A stretch of 64,000 nt of DNA from an uncultured Bacteroidota bacterium (lineage in GTDB: Bacteria > Bacteroidota > Bacteroidia > Chitinophagales > Chitinophagaceae). This document shows positions 19,316 to 27,450 of the stretch, piece after piece. Each line of letters opens with the position of its first letter. Position 1 is the first letter of the stretch. The notes under the pieces were generated by a model. The model did no database searches, was not told the DNA's origin, and worked only from the letters and a program-made list of their open reading frames with translations. The stretch lies in the NCBI GenBank assembly GCA_903906365.1, contig CAIVKC010000024.1, positions 62,001 through 126,000 on the forward strand. Reading direction: 5' to 3'. A program made the position numbers and the translations under genes.

Positions 19316-20314
19316 GTGTCTGTTGAAAAGATCATTAGCAGCTGGAAAAAACGCCAATTTAAGCCCGTCTACTGGTTTGAGGGGGAGGAGGAATACTATA
19401 TAGACAAGCTGATGGACTATGCCGAACACCATATACTTCCGGAAAGCGAGGCATCCTTTAACCTAAGCGTCTTTTACGGAAAGGACGCGGACTGGGTAGC
19501 CCTGATCAATGCCTGTAAGCGGTATCCCATGTTTGCCGAAAAGCAGGTCGTACTGCTCAAGGAAGCCCAGCAATTCCGCAACCTGGATAAACTGGAAGCA
19601 TATATCGAAAACCCCCTGTCATCAACCATCCTGGTAGTGTCTTACAAGGAAAAGAAGGTGGATGGCCGCAGCCGCCTGGCCAAACTGCTGAAAGAAAAAG
19701 CGGAGTTATATTCCACCAAAAAGCTCTATGATAACCAGTTGCCGGAATGGACCAGTGAACTGGTTGGCTCCAAGGGATATTCCATTTCCCCCAAGGCCCT
19801 GGCCCTGCTGGTGGACCATATTGGCAATGATCTGAGCCGCATGGATAATGAAGTGGACAAGGTACTGGTGAATCTGGGAGACCGCAGGAACATTACCGAG
19901 GATGATATTGAGCGGTATGTTGGGGTAAGCAAGGAATTCAACGTATTTGAATTGCAGGATGCCCTGGTAAAAAAGGACCTGCCCAAAGCCATCCGGATCA
20001 TTCAGTATTTTGAGGCAAACCCCAAAGCAGCCCCTATACAGCAAATCCTGCCGGCGCTGTATAATTTCTTTTCAAAGACCTATGTACTCTTTGGGATGGC
20101 TGGAATGGACGAAAAAAGCATGGCTTCAGCCATCGGGGTGAACCCGTTTTTTATGAAGGATTATTCGGCAGCAGCCAGAAATTACCAGTTGGAGGGAGTG
20201 GAAGCCGTTTTGCTCCTGTTGCATGAATATAATCTCCGGAGCATAGGCATTAACAGTGTCGGTGCTGAAGACGCATCCCTGCTTAAGGAAATGGTGGTGA
20301 AGATAATGGCCTGA
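19316..20314 (+). CDS. holA: DNA polymerase III subunit delta
   Basis: This 332-residue clamp-loader subunit opens the beta sliding clamp. The N-terminus 'VSVEKIISSWKKRQFKPVYWFEGEEEYYIDKLMDY' is the typical Bacteroidota HolA start. The sequence continues with the AAA+-like fold and the helical C-terminal domain ('GVSKEFNVFELQDALVKKDLPKAIRIIQYFE'). The open frame extends to 19283, but that start lies on a -7-like element, so the GTG at 19316 is preferred. The gene is divergent from the coiled-coil gene and convergent with ribF. Confidence 0.87.
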   Translation: MSVEKIISSWKKRQFKPVYWFEGEEEYYIDKLMDYAEHHILPESEASFNLSVFYGKDADWVALINACKRYPMFAEKQVVLLKEAQQFRNLDKLEAYIENPLSSTILVVSYKEKKVDGRSRLAKLLKEKAELYSTKKLYDNQLPEWTSELVGSKGYSISPKALALLVDHIGNDLSRMDNEVDKVLVNLGDRRNITEDDIERYVGVSKEFNVFELQDALVKKDLPKAIRIIQYFEANPKAAPIQQILPALYNFFSKTYVLFGMAGMDEKSMASAIGVNPFFMKDYSAAARNYQLEGVEAVLLLLHEYNLRSIGINSVGAEDASLLKEMVVKIMA

Positions 20315-20348
20315 GTGCCGGCCAGGCCTGTGCTCAAAAAGCGGGCGA

Positions 20349-21290
20349 TTAAGCCTGTTCCAGGTATGCCCTGGCTGCAGTGCGGTCCAGGTCAAGTTGC
20401 CGGGTCAGGGCCTCCAGACCATCGAACTTTTGTTCCATCCGAAGGAATTTCCTTACATAAATCCGCAGGGTGGATCCATAAATATCCTGGTCAAAATCAA
20501 ATATATGCACCTCAATGGTCATGTGCTGTCCCTGCACAGTCGGCCGGGTTCCTATATTCATCATTCCTTTCCAGGCCGCCATTGCATGACCCGGCCTGGC
20601 AACTTCCACGGCATATACCCCCTGGCCAGGCAGCAGTTTTTCGGCATTTTGAACCTGCAGGTTTGCCGTGGGATAGCCTATGGTCCTGCCCAGTTTGCTG
20701 CCTTCGGTGACCAGTCCTTCAAAAAAGAAAGAATATCCCAGCAATTCATTGGCGGTCAGGATGTCGCCCGACGCTACCGCTTCCCGGATACGGGTGGAAC
20801 TGACGGATGCTTCGTGGAGCACATGCGCCGGTATTTCCACCAGACGGTAACCGTAGTTTGAACTATAGGCTTCCATCAGATGGTAGTCTCCCTTTCTTCC
20901 CTGGCCAAAACGGTGGTCATAACCGATGATGATGGTATGAGGTCTGAAGGTAGCAACCAGAAAATCCCGGATATATTCCTCAGCGGTTAACCGGGAAAAT
21001 GAATCGGTGAAGGGTACAACCACCAGGTGGTCAATTTGCCTGGATGAAAGCAGTTCTATTTTTTCCTGGGTGGTGTTTATGAGTTTGAGGGACCCTGCCG
21101 AAGTGCCCAAAATTCTTCTGGGATGGGGATCGAAAGTGATGAGGATGCTCTGGCCCCGGATCTGAAGGGCTTCGTCCTTTAACTGGGTGATGATCTGCTG
21201 GTGTCCGGTATGGACACCGTCAAAGGTGCCGATGGTGATCACAGCACGGGGGAAAACGGGCAGGGTTTCAATATTGTAGTGTACATCCAT
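20349..21290 (-). CDS. ribF: Bifunctional riboflavin kinase / FAD synthetase
   Basis: This 313-residue enzyme makes FMN from riboflavin and then FAD. The N-terminal FAD-synthetase nucleotidyltransferase shows 'ITIGTFDGVHTGHQQII' and 'ITFDPHPRRIL', and 'EIPAHVLHEASVSSTRIREAV' with the SSTxIR motif. The C-terminal flavokinase domain shows 'GRTIGYPTANL' and 'GMMNIGTRPTV'. Length and domain order are normal. A -7-like element lies 16 bases upstream of the ATG. Confidence 0.94.
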   Translation of the reverse strand: MDVHYNIETLPVFPRAVITIGTFDGVHTGHQQIITQLKDEALQIRGQSILITFDPHPRRILGTSAGSLKLINTTQEKIELLSSRQIDHLVVVPFTDSFSRLTAEEYIRDFLVATFRPHTIIIGYDHRFGQGRKGDYHLMEAYSSNYGYRLVEIPAHVLHEASVSSTRIREAVASGDILTANELLGYSFFFEGLVTEGSKLGRTIGYPTANLQVQNAEKLLPGQGVYAVEVARPGHAMAAWKGMMNIGTRPTVQGQHMTIEVHIFDFDQDIYGSTLRIYVRKFLRMEQKFDGLEALTRQLDLDRTAARAYLEQA

Positions 21291-21305
21291 GGTTCAAAAA
21301 TGGTG

Positions 21306-21313
21306 CGAAAATA
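21306..21313 (-). promoter_or_regulatory. Variant -7 element (TATTTTCG) of ribF
   Basis: On the minus strand it reads TATTTTCG, one base off TAnnTTTG, ending 15 bases before the ribF ATG. Confidence 0.45.
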
Positions 21314-21454
21314 CAATAACAAACTGTAAAATAAGGCGCTTAATTGATACCCTTTTGGGGATGCTGTGGGGTTTGCCGGGGGGTGACCGGCTGTCCGGGG
21401 AATGAATTTAACAACTGCCATAACCCCTCCTTATGCATTCCCAACTTAAAGAGT

Positions 21455-21462
21455 TAATTTCG
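21455..21462 (+). promoter_or_regulatory. Variant -7 element (TAATTTCG) of the PurM-like gene
   Basis: TAATTTCG followed by CC, the same as before glk. It ends 27 bases before the ATG at 21490 and lies inside the longer open frame from 21433. Confidence 0.45.
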
Positions 21463-21489
21463 CCATTTAAATCAAACCATACGATATTC

Positions 21490-22677
21490 ATGTCATTGTA
21501 TTCTCAACGCGGCGTGTCAGCCCAGAAGGAAGAGGTTCATAAGGCTACTGAAAAACTGGACCAGGGGCTCTTTGCGCATGCCTTTTGTAAAATGTATCCG
21601 GATTACCTGGGTGGGGATAAAAACTACATCAATATCATGCATGCCGACGGGGCAGGGACAAAAAGTATCCTGGCCTACCTCTACTGGAAAGAGACCGGGG
21701 ATATTTCGGTGTGGAAGGGGATTGCTCAGGATGCCATAGCCATGAATCTGGACGACCTGCTCTGTGTGGGCATTTATGACAACCTGCTTTTTTCATCCAC
21801 CATTGATCGCAACAAGCAGATGATACCTGGCGAAGTGCTGGAAATGATTATAAATGGATCCCAGGAATTCTTTGATGAACTGGCCGGTCACGGGGTACAT
21901 ATCAGTTACCTGGGCGGTGAAACCGCGGATGTAGGGGATGTCGTCAGGACCATAGCCGTAAACGGAACCATGGCTGCGCGCTGGCCCAGCAGTAAACTGA
22001 TCACCAATGATAAAATTGCCCCCGGTGATGTCATTGTGGGCCTGTCGAGCTTTGGAAGGGCCACTTATGAAACTGAGTATAACAGCGGCATTGGCAGCAA
22101 CGGCCTGACCAGTGCCAGGCATGACGTACTGAATAAGTCCTATGGGGACAGATTTCTGGAGTCTTTTGACAATTCCCTCCCTGAGAAGGTTGTGTATATA
22201 GGACCGCATCATATGACTGATCCGGCCTCCATACTCTATAAGGGAGAGCAAATCAAGACCAATATCGGTAAATTACTGCTGAGTCCGACCAGGACCTATG
22301 CGCCGGTGCTCAAGGTGCTGCTTACAGAACATTTCGAGTCCATTCACGGACTGATCCATTGCAGCGGCGGCGGTCAGACCAAATGCATGAAATACCTGCC
22401 AGGGGATTTCCGGGTCATAAAAGACAACCTCTTTGAGCCACCCCTGATTTTTAAGCTTATCCGGGAGGCCTCCGGTTCCGACAGCCGGGAAATGTTCCAG
22501 GTCTTTAATATGGGTCACCGACTGGAGATTTTCACCACCCCGCAGGAGGCCGCTTCGATCATGGCTGTTGCGAACCGCTTTGGAATTGAATCTGCCATTA
22601 TCGGCCGGGTGGAACTGGCCCATAAAAAAGAACTGATCATTCGGGCGGGCGGCGAGCAAATCATTTATCCGGGTTAG
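21490..22677 (+). CDS. purM: AIR synthase-like protein (PurM family)
   Basis: This 395-residue protein has the PurM/PurL ATP-grasp-like fold signatures: 'MHADGAGTKSILAYLYWK', 'IAQDAIAMNLDDLLCVG', 'YLGGETADVGDVV', 'VIVGLSSFGRATYETEYN' and 'GGGQTKCMKYLP'. It is longer than typical PurM (about 345 residues) and matches the divergent Bacteroidota form usually labelled AIR synthase or AIR synthase-related. It probably converts FGAM to AIR in purine synthesis. The start was placed at 21490 because a -7-like element separates it from the ATG at 21433 and the protein then starts 'MSLYSQRGVSAQKEEV'. Confidence 0.82.
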   Translation: MSLYSQRGVSAQKEEVHKATEKLDQGLFAHAFCKMYPDYLGGDKNYINIMHADGAGTKSILAYLYWKETGDISVWKGIAQDAIAMNLDDLLCVGIYDNLLFSSTIDRNKQMIPGEVLEMIINGSQEFFDELAGHGVHISYLGGETADVGDVVRTIAVNGTMAARWPSSKLITNDKIAPGDVIVGLSSFGRATYETEYNSGIGSNGLTSARHDVLNKSYGDRFLESFDNSLPEKVVYIGPHHMTDPASILYKGEQIKTNIGKLLLSPTRTYAPVLKVLLTEHFESIHGLIHCSGGGQTKCMKYLPGDFRVIKDNLFEPPLIFKLIREASGSDSREMFQVFNMGHRLEIFTTPQEAASIMAVANRFGIESAIIGRVELAHKKELIIRAGGEQIIYPG

Positions 22678-22705
22678 GATTCCTTCAGCAACCTGAACCG
22701 GTAGG

Positions 22706-22738
22706 GCCCTGACCTCCAGGTCAGGGCATCCTTTTTTT
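22706..22738 (+). terminator. Rho-independent terminator after the PurM-like gene
   Basis: Perfect 10-bp arms (GCCCTGACCT / AGGTCAGGGC) with a 2-base loop, then ATCC and seven Ts. It lies between convergent genes. Confidence 0.85.
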
Positions 22739-24677
22739 AAAGCCGGAAAATGATGGGCTGTCTTTTATAACCAATCACCTTTTTGCCATCGCGGGTAGCT
22801 GGTAGCCAATGACCGCTTTGCTGCACGACGGCCAGGCATGCCTTGCTGAGGATCGTGTCCGGACTGTTAAGGACTCTTATGTCCCTGATTGTTCCATCTT
22901 CCATTACAATAAACTGCATCAGGACGGTCCCCTGTATTTCCTTTTTGGCAGCTTCGGACGGATATTTCAGGTGTTCCGCCAGATAATTGGTCCAGCCCTG
23001 CTGTCCTCCCGGGAATTCAGGTTCCAACTGCGCTTTGGTATAGGTTTCCTTACCTGCGGGTATGGTATCGCCAGTAAAGGGCGGGTCATTTGCCGGAGCG
23101 CCTGGTCCTGGCTTTACATCCGGTACACCCATTGCTCCGGTTGTGCTTGTGGGTGGTTGGTTTTTCAGCCATGCATGGTATTTTACCACGCCTTCCAGGA
23201 TATTCATGGCAACTTTTTCCTGGTTTGCTTCCTGCTTGAAGAAAGCCAGATCGGCTTTGTTGGTCATATAGCCGCATTCAATGAGCACTGAAGGGATCTC
23301 GCTTTTCTCCAGCACGCTTACCGGGACCCGGTAGGTTTTAAGGTCTTCACTGGTAGGGAAGCTCCTGTTCAATTCGGCAACGAGAGCCGAACCCAGCAGG
23401 GCACTCCGGGCAGCGATGGCATGGTTCCATCCCGGAATCATGATCTCAGCCCCGGTTCTACGCTCTGTTGGCTGTCCGGATTCAGCGTTCAGGTGAATGG
23501 ATATAAACAGGGACGCTCCGCTCCTGTTAACCATATTGACTCTCTGCTGCAGCCCTTCCCGTATGGTTGCAGCCTGGCCGGGGAGTTCATCCTCTTTCCG
23601 GGTCATGATGACGGATACATTATATTCACCGGACAGGGAACTGATCTTGCGGGCAATTTGCAGGGAAAGGTTCTTTTCCAGCGTGCCGTCTTCAGCCCTG
23701 CATCCCCGGTCTGTGCCTCCGTGGCCGGGGTCAATAACAATGGTGATAGGATCTCCCGGGTGGCCGGACCACTGGCCATGCCGGGTGGCAGGTTTAAGGG
23801 AAAAAGCGCAAAAAAGGAATAAAAGGAAAGGAAGGACCATCAGCCGGCTCAAAAGGTCACAGCGGACATTTCCGTTTTTGGTAAGCATGGTAATACGTCT
23901 TTTGATGTGGTTATGAAAAAATGGTTGCATAATCCCCAGGTGGGAGGGGCCGGCTGAATTGCGGATGAGCAATTCTGCATAGTCATAGGGGCTGTTTCCT
24001 GAAACAGCATCACGGTCAGCCAGGAACTCGTGGATTACCCTTAATTCCTTTTTGATCACATGAAAGCAGGGGTTCACCCAAAACAGGATAGACAGGAATT
24101 CAGCGTAAAGAATATCGGCGCTGTGAAAATGCCTGACGTGATAGCGTTCATGCCTGAATATCTGGCGCCCCTGTATACTGCAGAGGTCTATGTCCTTATT
24201 CCAGAAAATACTGTTCAGGAAAGAGAACGGTGTGCCCGGTTCACAGGTCTGAAACAGGCGGATATTATCGATCCTGTCTGCGGTATATTTTCTGGAAATG
24301 CCTGACAGGTAAACCAGGGACCTGTACAAAGGCAGAAAAAACACGAGGATTCCCGTTACATAGGCCGAAAGCACCAGTGTTTCCGCCGGGTGAAGGGTCC
24401 GGGGCCCGGCCGCCTGGTTGGTTATGGTGACCGCATCTTCCCAACCGCTTGCGGCTATTACCCTGAGGAGTTTGATGCCGGGCTGGCTGCTTTGCCCAAT
24501 GTGAAGGGGTAAAGATACCCTGAGCAGGGGAAGGGCGATGGAAATCAGCGGGATGGCAATCAGGAAATACCGGTTAAACAGGTGAAAGCCCTTGTTTCTC
24601 AGTGCCACCCAGTAGAACCAGAGCAGCATGGCGGAAATCAGCAGGGACTTCAGCAGGTATAGCATGAGCGTGTTCAT
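22737..24677 (-). CDS. BlaR1/MecR1-type M56 sensor protease fused to amidase_3 and TonB C-terminal domains
   Basis: This 646-residue protein has three parts. Residues 1-300 form a BlaR1-like M56 metalloprotease membrane domain: helices near 5-25, 35-55, 100-125, 190-205 and 275-295, zinc motif 'HERYH' (His176-His180) and the third-ligand motif 'EFLADRDA' (Glu217). Residues 310-505 form an N-acetylmuramoyl-L-alanine amidase (amidase_3) with the expected zinc ligands and catalytic Glu: 'DPGHGG' (His319), 'LEKN' (Glu334), 'SIHLNA' (His395), 'IECGY' (Glu467). After a Pro/Gly-rich linker, residues about 555-646 form a TonB C-terminal domain ('YPSEAAKKEIQGTVLMQFIVMEDG'). By BlaR1 topology the last two parts are periplasmic. 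It overlaps blaI by 4 bases (ATGA). The penicillin-binding domain of classical BlaR1 is absent. What it senses is unknown. Confidence 0.88.
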   Translation of the reverse strand: MNTLMLYLLKSLLISAMLLWFYWVALRNKGFHLFNRYFLIAIPLISIALPLLRVSLPLHIGQSSQPGIKLLRVIAASGWEDAVTITNQAAGPRTLHPAETLVLSAYVTGILVFFLPLYRSLVYLSGISRKYTADRIDNIRLFQTCEPGTPFSFLNSIFWNKDIDLCSIQGRQIFRHERYHVRHFHSADILYAEFLSILFWVNPCFHVIKKELRVIHEFLADRDAVSGNSPYDYAELLIRNSAGPSHLGIMQPFFHNHIKRRITMLTKNGNVRCDLLSRLMVLPFLLFLFCAFSLKPATRHGQWSGHPGDPITIVIDPGHGGTDRGCRAEDGTLEKNLSLQIARKISSLSGEYNVSVIMTRKEDELPGQAATIREGLQQRVNMVNRSGASLFISIHLNAESGQPTERRTGAEIMIPGWNHAIAARSALLGSALVAELNRSFPTSEDLKTYRVPVSVLEKSEIPSVLIECGYMTNKADLAFFKQEANQEKVAMNILEGVVKYHAWLKNQPPTSTTGAMGVPDVKPGPGAPANDPPFTGDTIPAGKETYTKAQLEPEFPGGQQGWTNYLAEHLKYPSEAAKKEIQGTVLMQFIVMEDGTIRDIRVLNSPDTILSKACLAVVQQSGHWLPATRDGKKVIGYKRQPIIFRL

Positions 24678-25048
24678 GGCTGGTTGTTTTTGGCTGTTCT
24701 GATTTGTTGGAGTAAATCCTCCAGTTCCTGCAGGCTGAGCTTATTGTCACTCACGAAATGGGATACCAGTTTGGCGGGGGACCCTTCGAAATATCCCTTT
24801 ATGAGCTGGTTGATGCTTTTTTTCCCGTAATCCTCCTTGGTAATCCTGGGACTATAGAGATTATTTCTCCCCTGTACCTCATATTCCACATACCCCTTTT
24901 CAACCAGAATTTTCAGGATAGTCGCCGTGGTATTGGAATGTGGCTTTGGTTCGGGAGTGGCTTCCGTGATGTCCTTTAGAAAACCCTTTTGGAGTTTCCA
25001 CAGGATCTGCATGACCTGTTCTTCTGCTTTGGTGAGTGGTTTTGGCAT
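24674..25048 (-). CDS. BlaI/MecI-family transcriptional repressor
   Basis: This 124-residue winged-helix repressor has the BlaI/MecI layout: N-terminal 'LTKAEEQVMQILWKLQKGFLKDI', then 'HSNTTATILKILVEKGYVEYEVQGRNNLYSP' (recognition helix and wing), and a C-terminal dimerisation helix region. BlaI-type repressors bind as dimers to palindromes and are inactivated when the partner M56 protease is triggered. Here the protease gene overlaps by 4 bases downstream, so the two are translationally coupled. Two ACTA-N6-TAGT operators flank the -7 element directly upstream, so autoregulation is very likely. Confidence 0.9.
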   Translation of the reverse strand: MPKPLTKAEEQVMQILWKLQKGFLKDITEATPEPKPHSNTTATILKILVEKGYVEYEVQGRNNLYSPRITKEDYGKKSINQLIKGYFEGSPAKLVSHFVSDNKLSLQELEDLLQQIRTAKNNQP

Positions 25049-25049
25049 G

Positions 25050-25063
25050 ACTAATTAATTAGT
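25050..25063 (-). promoter_or_regulatory. Operator 1 of the blaI-M56 operon
   Basis: A perfect 14-bp palindrome, ACTAATTAATTAGT, immediately upstream of the blaI ATG and just downstream of the predicted transcription start. It shares the ACTA-N6-TAGT frame with operator 2. Centre-to-centre distance is 31 bp, about three helical turns. Confidence 0.7.
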
Positions 25064-25070
25064 TATATCT

Positions 25071-25102
25071 CAAATCTATAACTATTTATTTAGTTATTTC
25101 AA
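25071..25102 (-). promoter_or_regulatory. Promoter of the blaI-M56 operon
   Basis: On the minus strand the -7 element reads TAGATTTG (25078-25071) and a -33 TTG lies at 25102-25100, a 21-base spacing. This is one of the few promoters here with both boxes. Operator 2 fills the spacer. Confidence 0.7.
25079..25096 (-). promoter_or_regulatory. Operator 2 of the blaI-M56 operon
   Basis: TAACTA-N6-TAGTTA has perfect 6-bp arms and lies between the -33 and -7 boxes. A repressor dimer here would block sigma-factor access. It has the same core as operator 1. Confidence 0.7.
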
Positions 25103-25310
25103 TTTTTTATTCTTTTTTTTGAAAAATCTGTAAAATAAATCGGAAGACCCCCATAAGTGCCCGGATTCGGCGCAATTGCAGTATGGGTAATACTTAGGGC
25201 GATATTTATGCCTTGTTGCACAAACGATTGCGTAATGGAATAGGCCTGCTAAAATGCCTGGGGGGCTTCTATTTTATCCACAAAAGCTATGATTTTTCAG
25301 GTTTGCGTTA

Positions 25311-25318
25311 TACTTTTG
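25311..25318 (+). promoter_or_regulatory. -7 promoter element of rpoD
   Basis: TACTTTTG matches TAnnTTTG. It implies a 5' leader of about 115 nt before the ATG at 25442. Confidence 0.5.
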
Positions 25319-25441
25319 TATATAGTTCTGGACGGATTGGACATAAATAACATCTTTTTGGCAAAATTCCCCGAACTCTCTCTGTATACCCATTGTTGAT
25401 TTAGTACCCGACAATATTTTGTCAACTTTTTATACTTAAAT

Positions 25442-26299
25442 ATGAGGCAACTTAAGATTGCTACACAGATTACCAACCGTGATTCCCAGGCGGTTGAGAA
25501 GTATTTGCAGGAAATTTCAAAAATTCCGATGATCACTCCTGAAGAGGAGACCGTTTTGGCCCAGCGCATTAAAATGAGCGACCAGCGGGCATTGGACAAA
25601 TTGGTTCAGGCCAATTTGCGTTTTGTGGTTTCCGTGGCAAAGCAATATCAACACCAGGGATTATCGTTGAGCGATCTTATTAACGAGGGCAACCTCGGCT
25701 TGATTAAAGCGGCACAACGCTTCGATGAAACCAAAGGTTTCAAATTCATCTCATACGCCGTATGGTGGATTCGCCAGTCCATCCTGCAGGCGTTGGCAGA
25801 GCAGGGCAGATTAGTCCGCCTGCCTCAAAACAAAATTGGCACCTATAATAAGGCAAACAAAGCTTACATGGCTTTCGAACAGGAACACGAAAGGGAGCCC
25901 AGTACGGAAGAATTGGCCGAATTATTGGAAATGAGTGAAACGGAGATTAACAACATTTTTCAGAGTAACACGCGTCACAGTTCCCTGGATGCTCCGGTAC
26001 ACGAGGCAGAAGATGTTGCCATGGGAGACCTCCTGGAAGGCGGGGATGATACCGATGACGATGTGATGAAGGATTCACTGCGGGCGGAAATTCGCCGGGT
26101 GCTGAAATCACTGAGTCCCCGTGAAGCAGAAATTGTAAACGCCTATTTTGGGTTGGATGGGGAAAATGGTGTTACCATTGAGCAAATTGGACAGAAATAC
26201 GATCTGACCAAGGAGCGCATCCGACAAATCAAAGAAAGGGCCATAAAGCGGTTACAAAAAGCGCGTTACAGCAATGCCTTAAAAGCATACCTGGGATAA
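25442..26299 (+). CDS. rpoD: Primary RNA polymerase sigma factor (Bacteroidota short form)
   Basis: This 285-residue sigma-70 protein starts with region 1.2 ('SQAVEKYLQEISKIPMITPEEE'). It continues with region 2 ('DLINEGNLGLIKAAQRFDETKGFKFISYAVWWIRQSI'), region 3, and region 4 ending in the helix-turn-helix 'LTKERIRQIKERAIKRLQKAR'. Region 1.1 and the non-conserved insert of the E. coli protein are absent, as is usual for the Bacteroidota housekeeping sigma that reads TTTG/TAnnTTTG promoters. It has its own promoter and a strong terminator. Confidence 0.95.
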   Translation: MRQLKIATQITNRDSQAVEKYLQEISKIPMITPEEETVLAQRIKMSDQRALDKLVQANLRFVVSVAKQYQHQGLSLSDLINEGNLGLIKAAQRFDETKGFKFISYAVWWIRQSILQALAEQGRLVRLPQNKIGTYNKANKAYMAFEQEHEREPSTEELAELLEMSETEINNIFQSNTRHSSLDAPVHEAEDVAMGDLLEGGDDTDDDVMKDSLRAEIRRVLKSLSPREAEIVNAYFGLDGENGVTIEQIGQKYDLTKERIRQIKERAIKRLQKARYSNALKAYLG

Positions 26300-26326
26300 T
26301 AACTCCCATTGCCTGAATCATTTTTT

Positions 26327-26361
26327 CAGAAGCCCCGGTTTTAACCGGGGCTTCTGTTTTT
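26327..26361 (+). terminator. Rho-independent terminator after rpoD
   Basis: Perfect 14-bp arms (CAGAAGCCCCGGTT / AACCGGGGCTTCTG) with a 2-base loop, followed by five Ts. Confidence 0.92.
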
Positions 26362-26437
26362 AAAAACCGCTGCTGAGGGGGTATGTTAAGAATATTAAAA
26401 TTATAGGGGGTTGTGGGGTAAAGCGGGGCAGAGCTTC

Positions 26438-26445
26438 TAAATTTG
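26438..26445 (+). promoter_or_regulatory. -7 element directly before the DUF4249 gene
   Basis: TAAATTTG matches TAnnTTTG and ends only 5 bases before the ATG at 26451, implying a leader of at most a few bases. Confidence 0.55.
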
Positions 26446-26450
26446 CGGAT

Positions 26451-27338
26451 ATGCTGCTAAAATATGCCTGGGCCTTCCTGCTGATATGCGGATTGTGTTG
26501 CTGCGAAAAGGCCATCACCTTTAAACTTAACCAGTCGCCTTCCCAAATAGTGGTGGATGCCACCATAGAAAATGGCATGCCACCGCAGGTTATCCTGTCC
26601 ACCAGTTTGAATTATTTCTCGAAAATCTCACCCGCCATTCTGGAGAGTTCCTTTGTCCATGGAGCATTGGTAAGCATTTCCGACGGAAACCAAACCCGTC
26701 AGCTGACTGAATTTGCCACCCGACTTGGTGCAAGCGGGGACAGCGTGTATTATTACTCCATCGATACCCTTTCGGGCGGGCCCTTTTTGGGAGCCTTCAA
26801 CACCGGGTATACCCTCAGCATCACAGCTTCCGGAAAACAGTATACAGCCCATACCACCATCACCTCCGTGGCAAAGAAAATTGATTCCCTCTGGTGGATA
26901 AAGGCCCCGGATAATCCCGATTCCAGTAAGGTTGTTTTGATGGCAAGGATTGTGGACCCCAAAGGCTATGGCAACTATATCCGGTATTTTACCAGTCTGA
27001 ACGGCGGGCCGTTTTATCCCGGGCTCAATTCGGTTTTTGATGATCAGATAACTGATGGAACTACCTACAGTATCGAGGTGGAAAAAGGGGTTGACCGCAA
27101 TCAGACCATAGATGTTAAAAATTATTCCTTTTTTAACAGGGGAGATTCGGTTATGGTCAAATTCAGTAATATCGACAAGGCTACCTATGACTTCTGGCGT
27201 ACAATGGAATATGATTACCAGAGTATTGGCAATCCCTTTTCAACTCCCACGCAGGTGCTTGGAAATATTTCCGGGGGCGGTTTGGGCTATTTTGGCGGTT
27301 ATGCCTCTGAATACATAAGCCTGGCCATACCTAAATGA
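26451..27338 (+). CDS. DUF4249-family lipoprotein
   Basis: This 295-residue protein has a lipoprotein signal ending 'LLICGLCCC' and the DUF4249 pattern 'QIVVDATIENGMPPQVILSTSLNYFSKISPA', 'VHGALVSISDGNQTRQLTE' and 'YTLSITASGKQYTAHTTI'. DUF4249 proteins are surface or periplasmic Bacteroidota lipoproteins often encoded beside TonB-dependent receptors; no receptor is nearby. The function is unknown. The ATG lies 5 bases after a -7 element, so translation is probably leaderless; the next in-frame starts would cut the signal peptide. Confidence 0.8.
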   Translation: MLLKYAWAFLLICGLCCCEKAITFKLNQSPSQIVVDATIENGMPPQVILSTSLNYFSKISPAILESSFVHGALVSISDGNQTRQLTEFATRLGASGDSVYYYSIDTLSGGPFLGAFNTGYTLSITASGKQYTAHTTITSVAKKIDSLWWIKAPDNPDSSKVVLMARIVDPKGYGNYIRYFTSLNGGPFYPGLNSVFDDQITDGTTYSIEVEKGVDRNQTIDVKNYSFFNRGDSVMVKFSNIDKATYDFWRTMEYDYQSIGNPFSTPTQVLGNISGGGLGYFGGYASEYISLAIPK

Positions 27339-27421
27339 GGATTTTACTGGTTTTGCCGGATGGTGGGTAAAACCGTGATAAGCAGGAGGACCCTTTGACC
27401 AATTCTTTGCCATTTTCCCTT

Positions 27422-27429
27422 TATTTTTG
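27422..27429 (+). promoter_or_regulatory. -7 promoter element of trxB
   Basis: TATTTTTG matches TAnnTTTG. It overlaps the start of the longer open frame (TTG at 27427), so trxB must start at the ATG at 27451. Confidence 0.6.
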
Positions 27430-27450
27430 TTTTCCTTAAATTCTCTAAGC

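Larger units (their letters stand above)
25049..25441. other. 393-base divergent intergenic region between blaI and rpoD
   Basis: Holds the blaI promoter and its two operators on the left and the rpoD promoter with a leader of about 115 bases on the right. The middle (about 25110-25300) has no open frame, hairpin or RNA-gene pattern that I can support. Confidence 0.6.

Noticed and set aside
25110-25300. Possible structured RNA or riboswitch in the blaI-rpoD intergenic region
   Set aside because: No conserved motif or stable long hairpin could be seen by eye; a covariance-model search would be needed to support one.
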